A DNA stretch of 64,000 nucleotides from Selenomonas sp. AE3005. GTDB lineage: Bacteria > Bacillota > Negativicutes > Selenomonadales > Selenomonadaceae. Location: assembly GCF_000686945.1 (NCBI RefSeq), contig NZ_KK366041.1, positions 77,653 to 141,652 of the forward strand, in the 5' to 3' direction. The translations under genes and the position numbers were made by a program. Position 1 is the first letter of the stretch. Each line of letters starts with the position of its first letter. Below the pieces are notes generated by a model that had not been told where the DNA came from, did no database searches, and saw nothing but the letters and a program-made list of their open reading frames with translations. This document shows, piece by piece, positions 18,679 to 26,607 of this stretch.

Positions 18679-18716
18679 TCAGGAATAATCGTTGCTTCCT
18701 GTGATTAGTTTTTTAT
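18676..18716 (+). terminator. Intrinsic terminator
   Basis: TAATCAGGAA (18676-18685) pairs with TTCCTGTGATTA (18696-18707, small bulge), then GTTTTTTATT. It overlaps the stop codon of the preceding gene. Confidence 0.65.
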
Positions 18717-18787
18717 TCCCTTTGGTGGCCTGGTTGGCAACATAATTGCCAACAGAGATAGCAGCCAGACAAATGGCCAATAGACTT

Positions 18788-20605
18788 TTATCGCTTGTAG
18801 CCGGTGGCTGTTGCTTTGGTGTACCATTCCTGGGCTTTCTGCGAATTTTTTTCTACGCCTAGTCCGTTTTCATACATATGCCCCAAAGCTGCCATGGCCG
18901 GGGCGGCGATAATGTCACCGCGTTGGGCAGCTTTTTGATATAAGTTCAGCGCCTTGCTGTAATCCTGAGGAACGCCGTTGCCGGTTTCGAAAAGCCGTCC
19001 TAAATAATACGTACCTGTAATATCGCCCCGCTCGGCGGCAATGGCATACCATTTTGCGGCTTCTTTGGTATTGGCTTTTACGTCGTAGCCGTGTTCGTAG
19101 CAAAGGCCTATGTAACGAGGGGCTTTCATATGTCCTTTGCTGCTAGCTGCTGTGAAATTTGCGAGTGCTTTTTTATAATCGCCGGCGTTGTAGGCGGCAA
19201 GACCGGCATCCTGTAATGCTTTGGCAAGCAGGCTGTGTTGTCCTTGCTTGTCCTCTTTGCGCTGCTGAAACAGCCAGTCGCGGATAGCCTCGATATCATA
19301 GGCGAATGACCAGGTATACATGTGGTTGCCGCCGGCAAAGACGGAGTAATTTATAGGCGCATTGGCAGCTGCCAGGTCTTTGACATTTTTATTGATTTCC
19401 GTCATACTTGCATGACTGTCCCAAAAGGTCTTATTTCGCGCGACTTTGCTGCCCAGGGATTCCCAAAGGGCTGTTGCGTCATTCATGCCGGGGAAGGCTT
19501 TTGTATCGCCTTCACAGACGGTTATCCAGAGCTTTTTGTCCTTCATGGCAGCCATTTCTTCCACATTCCACTGGCAGGCTACGAGCCATTGTGCGGCAAA
19601 TAAATCCGGATATTTATCGCTGATGGCAATGTTGGCCATGCCGCCCTGCGACTGGCCGGTGCCGTAGATACGGTTTTTGTCTATACTGTAACGCGCAATC
19701 ACATCTTGGAGCAAATCGGAAACAAGGGTAAGTCCCGGTGTCCAGACATTTTCATCAGTGGTCATCATGCCGAGTTTTTCGACTAAGGCGGCGGTATACT
19801 GCGGAGCAAGGATAATGCATTCATGCTTGGCCTGTTCGCTGTCACTGGCCCAGACGGTGGCACCGTTGCCTTGGAATAGCGGCGTTTTTATCGCGTTGAT
19901 GTTCGCACTGGCATCAGCCACAAAAAACAGCAGCGGATATTTTTTCTTGGGGTCATAATTTTGAGGCAGGTATAGATTATAGGGAATCGTGGCGCCCACT
20001 TGCTTATCGGTATATTCATATTGCTGGAAACGTTCCATGTCCGGCTCATTTACCTCTGTCGCGGATAAAGTCAGTGGGGCAAAGGTGGTGCCGTCAATAG
20101 CGGTAAGAGGGCGCATCTGTTGTACCTGCAGGGATAAGTCCGGCAGTTTTCTGTTGGATTGGCGGGGCGCATCAGTGCCTCGGCCGTTTTTATCATCAGC
20201 AGGTTTTGGCTGACGCCCAGGCTTTTTGCTCAAATCACCATCATAGACATTGTTCTGCTGGGCAAACTGCAGGATAACATAGCGCCCTGTCTGTGCTTTG
20301 TCTGTAAGTTCCGGTTTAGCGGTTACCCTTACCGCCGTAATCTCTTTGCCGGATACAGTAAAGTCCGTTGGCTTTACTGTATCCGGCAAAAGTGCTTTAG
20401 GATATTCTAAAATCGCAGCGGCAACCTGTTCGCCGCTGCCGTAGACGCGAGTTACAGCCGTGACTTTTTGCAGGCCATGAGCGGCAGCCGCTGCCTGAAC
20501 TTCACTGGCCTGTACGGTGGCTGCCTGTACCGGCAAAGCGCCCGGCAGCATAAATGCTCCTGTCCCCACCAAAGTCAAAGCCAATAATTTTTGATATCTG
20601 CGCAT
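18788..20605 (-). CDS. Secreted alpha/beta-hydrolase (esterase-like) with Sel1 repeats
   Basis: 605 residues from ATG 20605 (GGAGGT 7 nt upstream). A signal peptide ends near PVQAATVQA (residue 30). Residues 160-420 form a PHB-depolymerase/Esterase_D-like domain: IPYNLYLPQNYDPKKKYPLLFFV, the nucleophile elbow GTGQSQGG (GXSXG), ACQWNVEEM, and a C-terminal GGNHMYTW with the likely catalytic His. Then come about four Sel1/TPR-like repeats (YIGLCYEHGYDVKANTKEAAKWY, YLGRLFETGNGVPQDYSKAL and so on). It probably acts outside the cytoplasmic membrane on an ester or peptide substrate. The transcript has a long structured leader (20636-20730). Confidence 0.8.
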   Translation of the reverse strand: MRRYQKLLALTLVGTGAFMLPGALPVQAATVQASEVQAAAAAHGLQKVTAVTRVYGSGEQVAAAILEYPKALLPDTVKPTDFTVSGKEITAVRVTAKPELTDKAQTGRYVILQFAQQNNVYDGDLSKKPGRQPKPADDKNGRGTDAPRQSNRKLPDLSLQVQQMRPLTAIDGTTFAPLTLSATEVNEPDMERFQQYEYTDKQVGATIPYNLYLPQNYDPKKKYPLLFFVADASANINAIKTPLFQGNGATVWASDSEQAKHECIILAPQYTAALVEKLGMMTTDENVWTPGLTLVSDLLQDVIARYSIDKNRIYGTGQSQGGMANIAISDKYPDLFAAQWLVACQWNVEEMAAMKDKKLWITVCEGDTKAFPGMNDATALWESLGSKVARNKTFWDSHASMTEINKNVKDLAAANAPINYSVFAGGNHMYTWSFAYDIEAIRDWLFQQRKEDKQGQHSLLAKALQDAGLAAYNAGDYKKALANFTAASSKGHMKAPRYIGLCYEHGYDVKANTKEAAKWYAIAAERGDITGTYYLGRLFETGNGVPQDYSKALNLYQKAAQRGDIIAAPAMAALGHMYENGLGVEKNSQKAQEWYTKATATGYKR

Positions 20606-20635
20606 AATTGTACCTCCATACTCTTTTTGAGCAAT

Positions 20636-20730
20636 AAAAAAATCGACGCTCCCTAAAAAGGGCAGAAAGCCACTGAGGCTCTCCACGTCGATTTTCTGCC
20701 GCCGAAACAGCACGGCTCCTACACAGCCGT
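20636..20730 (-). promoter_or_regulatory. Structured 5' leader with pseudoknot-like pairing
   Basis: Reading the minus strand: hairpin ACGGCT/AGCCGT (20730-20712), then GGCAGAAA (20700-20693), ATCGACG (20692-20686), AGCC/GGCT, TTTCTGCC (20668-20661) and CGTCGATTTTTTT (20648-20636). The first arm pairs with the TTTCTGCC arm, while the ATCGACG in between pairs with the final CGTCGAT, an A-B-A'-B' order. The last arm ends in a T-run, so it can act as a terminator or as a pseudoknot. It resembles a riboswitch or attenuator, but I cannot assign a class. Confidence 0.45.
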
Positions 20731-20866
20731 ATATGCTATTGGACATACTATAACACAAGCAGAGCGGATTGACAAGGATGTTCTCGGCTATATACTACGA
20801 TTATTTTTAGGGGTCGTAATTACGCTTTGCAAAAGCTATCCTGTCCAATAATATGACGTGCTGGAT

Positions 20867-20989
20867 TTTAGTACCGGTTTTGACATGACGCTGAAAGTGG
20901 TAGCAAGTGTAGTTGTGGCCCGGCCTGGCGGTTTGTCGGCAGCGGTTGAATACAATAATATGTTCTTCAACATCTCGAGCATGCTCTAA
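20867..20989 (+). pseudogene. Relic of a flavodoxin-family gene
   Basis: Forty codons, FSTGFDMTLKVVASVVVARP... to a TAA, align with residues about 101-140 of the intact protein at 17361-17978 (FSTGFDKTMKVGASVVVARR...). Neither the N- nor C-terminal part is present. It marks an old duplication or a recombination joint just left of the restriction island. The rest of 20760-21099 shows nothing else. Confidence 0.75.
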
Positions 20990-21099
20990 ATTTTATATCA
21001 GCGCATGGCCATAGAATAAAGCAAGGCCTTTATAAAAGATATTATTTGATATAATGTAAACAATGTCTTAGTCGATGTTTTACATAAAAGAAGAATAAG

Positions 21100-21612
21100 A
21101 TGAAAATAGGTTATGTTCGTGTTTCCACCTTGGAACAACACGAGGAGCGGCAAACGGTAGAGCTGACAGAAAAAGCACACGTTGAAAAAATCTTCCTTGA
21201 TAAACTATCCGGCAAAGATACTGACCGTCCCCAGCTTCAGGCAATGTTGGAGTTCGCCCGTTAGGGTGATACGGTCTATGTATCAGAGTTCTCCCGGCTG
21301 GCGCGTAGCACAAAGGATTTGCTGGACATTGTGCAGCAGTTGAAGGAGAGTTTTGATACATCAACACCTGCTGGCGAGTTGGCAATGACCATGTTCGCGG
21401 CTATTGCTACATTTGAGCGGAAGATTATGTTGGAGAGACAACGAGAAGGAATAGCGCTTGCAAAGGCGCAAGGAAAGTACAAAGGGAGAAAAGAGGTCAA
21501 AAAACCCGCTAACTGGCAAGAGCTTGTTGAAAAATATAAATGTAGAGAAATATCATCTGTTAGTGAGTTAGTAAGAATTTGTGGGTGTTCTCGTCCTACA
21601 GTTTATAAATGA
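21100..21612 (+). pseudogene. Serine recombinase (resolvase/invertase family) with internal stop
   Basis: From ATG 21100 the frame reads MKIGYVRVSTLEQHEERQ, with catalytic Ser in VRVST at position 9, and continues to FAR followed by TAG at 21262-21264, then GDTVYVSEFSRLARSTKDLLDIVQQL, KIMLERQREGIALAKAQGKYKGRK and a C-terminal HTH (SSVSELVRICGCSRPTVYK). Only the one nonsense codon, at position 55 where family members usually have Glu, Lys or Arg, breaks a 170-residue protein. The damage is therefore recent, or read-through occurs. It probably inserted or resolved the element beside it. Confidence 0.85.
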
Positions 21613-21690
21613 ATGGCTGAAAGAAATAGGTATAAAAGCTTGAATTGAAGCTTATTTAATTATATAATATATATACAAGGGGTGGATAGT

Positions 21691-21966
21691 GTGAAATTAA
21701 AGATTGCAAAAAGCGCAAGAAAGTTCGGGTATTTGATCTGGAATAATAAAACCAATGATGATATGGAAAAGTTACTGTCCGAAAAAAGTTATGTACAAGT
21801 AATTCTAAATGGATTTAATCTTGGAAAAAAACATATTGATAGGAAATATTATCGAATATCATTAGGTTATAAGTTTACGCGCTCTTTACCGAGTGAACAT
21901 GATACATTTAACATTTCATTACGAAACGATTATTTAGAGGTAATAACAACTAATGAAAACGAATGA
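21691..21966 (+). CDS. Hypothetical protein of the restriction island, 91 aa
   Basis: GTG 21691 has AAGGGG 8 nt upstream and is preferred to GTG 21682. The protein starts MKLKIAKSARKFGYLIWNNK and is mixed and basic, without membrane segments. Its 3' end overlaps the methylase gene start by 14 nt, so the two are translationally coupled. No family recognised. The position suggests a role with the methylase, or a small DNA-binding or anti-restriction function; that is inference. Confidence 0.65.
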   Translation: MKLKIAKSARKFGYLIWNNKTNDDMEKLLSEKSYVQVILNGFNLGKKHIDRKYYRISLGYKFTRSLPSEHDTFNISLRNDYLEVITTNENE

Positions 21967-24100
21967 CATTTATCGAAGTCCAATTATCCATAATGTTCCC
22001 AAAGAACATGAGCGGTTGATTGATACAGGTATGCTACATTATGAATCTTCTGTGGCTGGCTATAATGAGAGATATCATAGAGGTGAAACATCCCATACTA
22101 TTCATGTATGGTGGGCAAGACGACCTCATAGTGCAATGAGGTCGTTATTGTTTTCATCTCTTTGCAGAAATAACGATGAAACTTCTATAGAGACTATGGC
22201 TAATCTTGCTATGAATTGCAATAAAGAAAGCCTTACTCAAGCAAAAAATATTTTAAAAAAAGACTATCAATATCAACCGAAAACACTGGATATGTTTGGT
22301 GGTGGTGGAACAATTCCATTTGAAGCAAAAAGATTAGGATTTGATTCATATTCTATTGATTCTAATCAATTATCTGTTTTTATCCAGCGTTGTAACATGG
22401 TTTATGCTAATAAGATAGATCTAAAAAAAGCAGAGATATTTGTAAAAAATATCGGAGAAGAAATATTAAATAATCTTTTAGAAAGAACAGATTGGCTTTA
22501 CCCTTTACGTCAAGAAACTAAAGGAAAAACATTTGGATATATATGGACTTATAAAACTAAGTGCCCACATTGTGGTAAAATATTTTATTTATCTAAAAGA
22601 CCATGGTTATCTAAAAAAAATGGAAAAAAAATTGCATTTGTAAAAAATAATAATAACAATGACGAAAAATTATGTATATGTGACTTATCTAATGGAGGAG
22701 AACCATACAGCTCAGCATGGGAAAAGCGAACGGGAATTCTTCGCTGTCCTAAATGTAAAGAGATATTAGATAAACCAAATGTAATTAAGTGTCAAGATGT
22801 TATGATTGGGTTAGTGAGTAAAGGCGAAAAAACTGGCAAAGTATATACTGAAGCAAATCAAGATGATGCCTTGCCTAATATAGAGAAAATAAAAAATGAG
22901 GAAAATAGAGTTCTTACCAATATAAAATGCTCGTTACCATCATCAAAATTACCTGTTTGGTCTGGAATAGTAAATCCAGCATTATATGGAATTGAAACCC
23001 ATGCTGATTTTTTAAATTTTCGTCAAAGACTTGTATTACTATATTTAATTGATGAACTTATTATGCAATATGATAAATTGGTAGTAAGTAATGTTGAAAT
23101 GGCTAAATTCGTCATAGGTTCATTGTCAAGTTTAATAGACCAAGTTGTTGATTGGAATTGTCGTCTATCAATGTGGATTCCTCAAAACGAGCAGGTGGGA
23201 AGAGCCTTTTGTGGCCCTGGGATTGCAATGCTATTTGATTATTGTGAAACAGATATGTTATTGAAAGGCCCTGCAAATTTATGGGATAAACTAAAGAGAA
23301 TTATAAATGGTGTTAAGTCTTTTGAAGGTTGTATCGGCGATGCTCATATATATCACGCTCATGCGCAAGATTTGCCTTTTGAGAGCAATTACTTTGATGC
23401 CATTGTAACAGATCCACCATATTATGATAACATATATTATTCAATCTTAGCTGATTTCTTTTATTCATGGAAGAAGATATTACTTAAAAAAATGGAACCA
23501 GATTTGTTTAAAAGTGATATTACTGATTACAAATTTGAACTAGTAGCATCGTCTAGAAGAGTTGATACCAATCAATCACCACATGATGAATACTGTAAAC
23601 AACTAAATTTAGCATTTAGTGAAGCAGCACGAGTGCTAAAAGAAGATGGGATTTTTTCATTTGTCTATTCTCATAGTTCTGTTAATGCTTGGGAAGCTGT
23701 TGCTGGTGCATATAGGCAGTCACCTTTTATCGTAACAAGTGTTCAGCCGCTTAGTATAGAGCGAAAAGGACGGCCTAGAGCAGTAATGTCTCAAGCCGTT
23801 AATACATGTGTTACTTTTGTTGCTCGAAAAATTAACGAAGAAAAGAAGCCTATATCATTACAATATTTGCTAAATAAAACAGAAGAATATGCTCAAAATT
23901 TTGGTAAGTCGTTAATAGAAAAATCTGGATGGACAGAAAATGATGCTGGTCTTGCAGTGATAGCATGTACAGTTGGTCTTATGGCTAATGCAAGTTCTAT
24001 AACTGGTAATTACACTAATAAATCTGCTTTAATTAGTGCATCGAAAATTGTAAAAAATTACTTTCCAGATTTCTCAATAAAAGTAAGGGATTCCATATAA
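21953..24100 (+). CDS. DNA adenine methyltransferase, DUF1156 type
   Basis: 715 residues. The N-terminal DUF1156 signature TIHVWWARRPHSAMRSLLFSSL is at about 46-67, followed by LDMFGGGGTIPFEAKRLG (SAM-binding motif I, near 112). Two CXXC zinc-ribbon halves lie at C204 (CPHCGKIF) and C265 (CPKCKEIL). The catalytic motif DPPYYDN is at 486, and EAARVLKEDGIFSFVYSH follows. Such enzymes are usually N6-adenine or N4-cytosine methylases of stand-alone or BREX/DISARM-like systems. Here the convergent neighbour is a HindIII-like nuclease, so it most likely protects that nuclease's site. It is unlike the short beta-class methylase I recall for HindIII itself. Confidence 0.85.
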   Translation: MKTNDIYRSPIIHNVPKEHERLIDTGMLHYESSVAGYNERYHRGETSHTIHVWWARRPHSAMRSLLFSSLCRNNDETSIETMANLAMNCNKESLTQAKNILKKDYQYQPKTLDMFGGGGTIPFEAKRLGFDSYSIDSNQLSVFIQRCNMVYANKIDLKKAEIFVKNIGEEILNNLLERTDWLYPLRQETKGKTFGYIWTYKTKCPHCGKIFYLSKRPWLSKKNGKKIAFVKNNNNNDEKLCICDLSNGGEPYSSAWEKRTGILRCPKCKEILDKPNVIKCQDVMIGLVSKGEKTGKVYTEANQDDALPNIEKIKNEENRVLTNIKCSLPSSKLPVWSGIVNPALYGIETHADFLNFRQRLVLLYLIDELIMQYDKLVVSNVEMAKFVIGSLSSLIDQVVDWNCRLSMWIPQNEQVGRAFCGPGIAMLFDYCETDMLLKGPANLWDKLKRIINGVKSFEGCIGDAHIYHAHAQDLPFESNYFDAIVTDPPYYDNIYYSILADFFYSWKKILLKKMEPDLFKSDITDYKFELVASSRRVDTNQSPHDEYCKQLNLAFSEAARVLKEDGIFSFVYSHSSVNAWEAVAGAYRQSPFIVTSVQPLSIERKGRPRAVMSQAVNTCVTFVARKINEEKKPISLQYLLNKTEEYAQNFGKSLIEKSGWTENDAGLAVIACTVGLMANASSITGNYTNKSALISASKIVKNYFPDFSIKVRDSI

Positions 24101-24147
24101 AGAATGAGGAAAAGAGTCTTTTAAGGGAGACTCCTTTCCTCATTCTT
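24100..24147. terminator. Bidirectional terminator between methylase and nuclease genes
   Basis: A 19-bp stem (24100-24118 with 24129-24147, one A/G mismatch) with T-runs on both strands lies between two convergent genes. Confidence 0.75.
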
Positions 24148-24151
24148 ATAT

Positions 24152-25135
24152 TTAATCTAAATCTTTATATGTTCTAAATTCGTCAATATGTTTAAGATAT
24201 TCTATTGCTTGGCAATTATCTCTTGATATAATCATTTTTAAAGCATATTCTTTCAATTCATCTATAGTTTTAAATTGTTCCATTTCAGTAGAAATGTTTT
24301 TTTCTGTTTCAATTATAGTGCTTTCGACTATTTTTCTGTACTCCGCAATAGCAGATATAATTCTAGAATGATATTCTTTTATTTCAGAATCATACTGTTG
24401 ACTATTAATAGAAATCAATGTGCATACATATTTTTTTATATATCTCCAATAACTTGCCTTATTTCGAGAAGTATTAACTCTATTTTCCCGATACGACCAA
24501 AGACCATTTAACTCTTTTATAGAATAATTATTTTTATATTTTAAAAGGAGTGCTAGTATTTCATATGGAAACATTACTACAGGAATATCTAGGTTAGTAC
24601 ATTCTTCGTATACTTCGCTATCATTTTCCCATTCATGTAATGAGGAATATGTAACAAGTCCACCTATGACTGTATGTTTAGAATTCGTTTTTAAATACTT
24701 TTTATTAAGATTATCAATCCATAACTTTACACTTGCTAATTTCAAAAAATCTTTTACATTAGGTGCTTTTTGACTACGACCAAGCCTAAATACCTTCGCA
24801 TCACATACAATAGAGATATCATCTTTAATTAGTTCAACGTCTTCCGTTCCTGATTTCTTAGTAGGAAGATTATATGTCCCTCCAATACGTCTCCACCATT
24901 CCCCGACCATTAACTCTGTTAGTTTCGTGAATAATTTTTCACTTTTTCCCATACCGGAATATAAATCTGGTATAAAGCAGCTTATCATAATTTCCTCAAA
25001 ATCAGAATCAGATATTTCTTTCAGACTGACAGCTGTTTCATTAACAACTGATGAAATATCAACTGATGGTCTTTTTTCGTCAGGATAGTAACTATCTACA
25101 ATGTTTTTAAAAAAGAAAATATTATTGGAATTCAT
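24152..25135 (-). CDS. Type II restriction endonuclease, HindIII family
   Basis: 327 residues (HindIII is about 300). Residues 96-125, EDVELIKDDISIVCDAK followed by VFRLGRSQKAPNVKDF, match my recollection of the HindIII segment VADAKSFRLSRTAKNQKDF. They supply the catalytic D99 ... D112-A-K114 of a PD-(D/E)XK nuclease. Later VVMFPYEILALLLKYKN and ELNGLWSY match HindIII VLLFSWEHLAILL and QLWNFP. The gene overlaps its controller gene by 14 nt (25122-25135), so expression is coupled to it. The family suggests cutting at an AAGCTT-like site, but specificity cannot be read from sequence. Confidence 0.8.
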   Translation of the reverse strand: MNSNNIFFFKNIVDSYYPDEKRPSVDISSVVNETAVSLKEISDSDFEEIMISCFIPDLYSGMGKSEKLFTKLTELMVGEWWRRIGGTYNLPTKKSGTEDVELIKDDISIVCDAKVFRLGRSQKAPNVKDFLKLASVKLWIDNLNKKYLKTNSKHTVIGGLVTYSSLHEWENDSEVYEECTNLDIPVVMFPYEILALLLKYKNNYSIKELNGLWSYRENRVNTSRNKASYWRYIKKYVCTLISINSQQYDSEIKEYHSRIISAIAEYRKIVESTIIETEKNISTEMEQFKTIDELKEYALKMIISRDNCQAIEYLKHIDEFRTYKDLD

Positions 25136-25355
25136 AATTATCCTCCTCTATGTTATTAAAAAGTTCACCCAATGTAATATTGAAACCTTTTGCAATTTTC
25201 TCTATATTGCAGATGGAAATATTTCTTTTACCTGACTCAACAGAGGCATAATATGTTCTGTCCATTTTTATAGATAATGCAAACTTTTCTTGACTTATCC
25301 CCATTGACTGACGATACTTTTGTATGCGTTTACCTAATTTTTTTTTGATATCCAA
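25122..25355 (-). CDS. Restriction-modification controller (C) protein, XRE family
   Basis: 77 residues, the exact size of C proteins. The HTH spans about 8-60: IQKYRQSMGISQEKFALSIKMDRTYYASVESGKRNISICNIEKIAKGF. It is first in a bicistron with the endonuclease, the standard arrangement by which a C protein delays nuclease expression until methylation is established. A C-box-like site lies 56 nt upstream at 25411-25432. Confidence 0.9.
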   Translation of the reverse strand: MDIKKKLGKRIQKYRQSMGISQEKFALSIKMDRTYYASVESGKRNISICNIEKIAKGFNITLGELFNNIEEDNYEFQ

Positions 25356-25410
25356 TAATCATCACACCTTTTGTCTTATCACAATATTTAAATGTTAATA
25401 TATATGTGTA

Positions 25411-25432
25411 TATAAGACAACGGACTATAAGT
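25411..25432 (-). promoter_or_regulatory. C-box-like operator of the controller/endonuclease operon
   Basis: The minus strand reads ACTTATAGTCCG TTG TCTTATA. This is close to the classical C-box, two imperfect GACTTATAGTC-like half-operators spaced by CCG and a few bases. A longer inverted repeat, TTGTCTTAT (25371-25379) and ATAAGACAA (25412-25420), includes it. Confidence 0.65.
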
Positions 25433-25448
25433 AACAATGATAATAAAA

Positions 25449-25511
25449 ATGAATAAAGTTTAACAGAAATCAACTTGACTTTTATTTTGATTTCTGTTAA
25501 ACTTTATTCAT
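25449..25511. repeat. Perfect 25-bp inverted repeat
   Basis: The arms 25449-25473 and 25487-25511 are exactly complementary with a 13-nt loop. Inside are TTTAACAGAAATCAA and its complement. No T-run follows. Its place just upstream of the controller promoter suggests the edge of the restriction island or a mobile-element end. A second palindrome (AAAATATATAGTT with its complement) lies at 25546-25573. The 25512-25624 gap otherwise holds only the ribosome site of the next gene. Confidence 0.6.
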
Positions 25512-25624
25512 AAAGAAAAGCTAAACATTAAAAAAGGACGTGTTGAAAAATATATAGTTAAAACTATATATTTTGATTTTATGTTCATTTCTGCAATACA
25601 AGAAATAATATAGGGAGGAAAAAA

Positions 25625-26281
25625 ATGGGCAGAGGCGGGGCAAGAGTTGGAGCAGGCAGAAAAAAAGCAGAAGTTGAAAAAAAAATACGAGGTTTCCGTC
25701 TCACTGATAATGAATGGGCCTTTATAAAAAAAGTACTGGATAAATACCGCAATAGCAACGTTACTGAGCCACCAGCAAAGCAGCCCAGCAATGACAGTTT
25801 ACAAGTCCGGCAGTCCAATTCTACCAATGAAGAACAAGGAGCCAGCTTGCTGGCCCACCTAGAATACTTATACAGACAGCAGTATAGGTGGCTTTTGGAA
25901 TACAGGGATTACATGAAGGATGAGAATTACGATAAATATACATTAGATGAAATATCTCTGCATCAAGAAATGGTTCATTTACAAAAGCTGACTTTGCTTC
26001 CGCACTTACAAAAGCTCAAGTTTAGTGAGAGAGTAAAATCGGCCTGTTCTCTTTTCGATGTAGCTTCTATACATCCAGTAGCTCTTTCATGTATAAAACA
26101 AAAAAATGAGCTATATGTTTACCCCTGGAAGGAGCAGGAAACGCTGGACTATAATGAGGTGAATAAAAGTTTGGATAAAACCTTTGAAGCCCTCAGCTTG
26201 CTAGAACTTGAAGTAAAGGCATTAGAAAAGAAATTTGAGATAAGCAAGCATAATATCCTTGAATCTTCCTGTATCAAATAA
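25625..26281 (+). CDS. Hypothetical plasmid-type protein, 218 aa
   Basis: It begins MGRGGARVGAGRKKAEVEKKIRGFRLTDNEWAFIKKVLDKYR. The glycine/arginine-rich start followed by a FRLTDNEW...I helix recalls RHH-type mobilization or phage-associated DNA-binding proteins. Residues 75-218 are helical and charged, with no other motif recognised. GGGAGG lies 9 nt before the start. Its last 60 nt overlap a convergent small gene. The DNA-binding call is inference from the N-terminus only. Confidence 0.6.
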   Translation: MGRGGARVGAGRKKAEVEKKIRGFRLTDNEWAFIKKVLDKYRNSNVTEPPAKQPSNDSLQVRQSNSTNEEQGASLLAHLEYLYRQQYRWLLEYRDYMKDENYDKYTLDEISLHQEMVHLQKLTLLPHLQKLKFSERVKSACSLFDVASIHPVALSCIKQKNELYVYPWKEQETLDYNEVNKSLDKTFEALSLLELEVKALEKKFEISKHNILESSCIK

Positions 26282-26452
26282 CATACAGCTATTTTTTTCA
26301 GCTTCGTCCTGCGCGGTTAATGGTTTAACTTCAGATAAGGCCGTCAGGGCTTCTTCTAATGTCTTTTTGATATTGTCCGGGGAGCGGTCAGGGTATCTGC
26401 GTGAGAATGTCTCCAGCAGGGCAGATAGTTCTTTTAATTGCAGCTCGTTCAT
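26222..26452 (-). CDS. Hypothetical protein, 76 aa
   Basis: Starts MNELQLKELSALLETFSRRYPDRS, is mostly helical and ends hydrophobically (DIMLAYLKFLF). AAAGGA stands 9 nt upstream of ATG 26452. It overlaps the 3' end of the convergent gene by 60 nt, which is unusual but leaves both frames intact. No family recognised; it could be an antitoxin-like or regulatory small protein, but nothing in the sequence proves it. Confidence 0.45.
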   Translation of the reverse strand: MNELQLKELSALLETFSRRYPDRSPDNIKKTLEEALTALSEVKPLTAQDEAEKNSCMLFDTGRFKDIMLAYLKFLF

Positions 26453-26511
26453 GTGGCAAAGTCCTTTCTTTGTAACATAACCATATTATCATTATACCAC
26501 GAACAACCAAC

Positions 26512-26545
26512 TGATCCCCGCGTAAGCGGGTCGATTTTAAAAAAC
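26512..26545 (+). repeat. Solitary CRISPR-like repeat, copy 1
   Basis: The core TGATCCCCGCGTAAGCGGG followed by TCGATTTTAAAAAAC recurs at 27780-27814 with only a few changes. The CCCCGC-GTAA-GCGGG hairpin resembles type I-E CRISPR repeats, but there is no array or cas gene. Confidence 0.5.
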
Positions 26546-26585
26546 GCCACCAGCTGCCGCGCTGGGCGCGGTGGCTGGTGGCGTT
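26543..26585 (-). terminator. Strong intrinsic terminator
   Basis: AACGCCACCAGC (26543-26554) pairs with GCTGGTGGCGTT (26574-26585), with an inner CCGCG/CGCGG. On the minus strand it is followed by TTTTTAAAATCG. It ends the secreted-protein gene to its right. Confidence 0.75.
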
Positions 26586-26607
26586 CCTTATTTCTGGCTT
26601 CCCTTAA

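Noticed and set aside
18690..18780. Short hydrophobic minus-strand frame after the Sel1-repeat gene (LAICLAAISVGNYVANQ)
   Set aside because: Only a TTG start without a ribosome site, and it overlaps the terminator of the convergent gene; too weak to call a membrane peptide.
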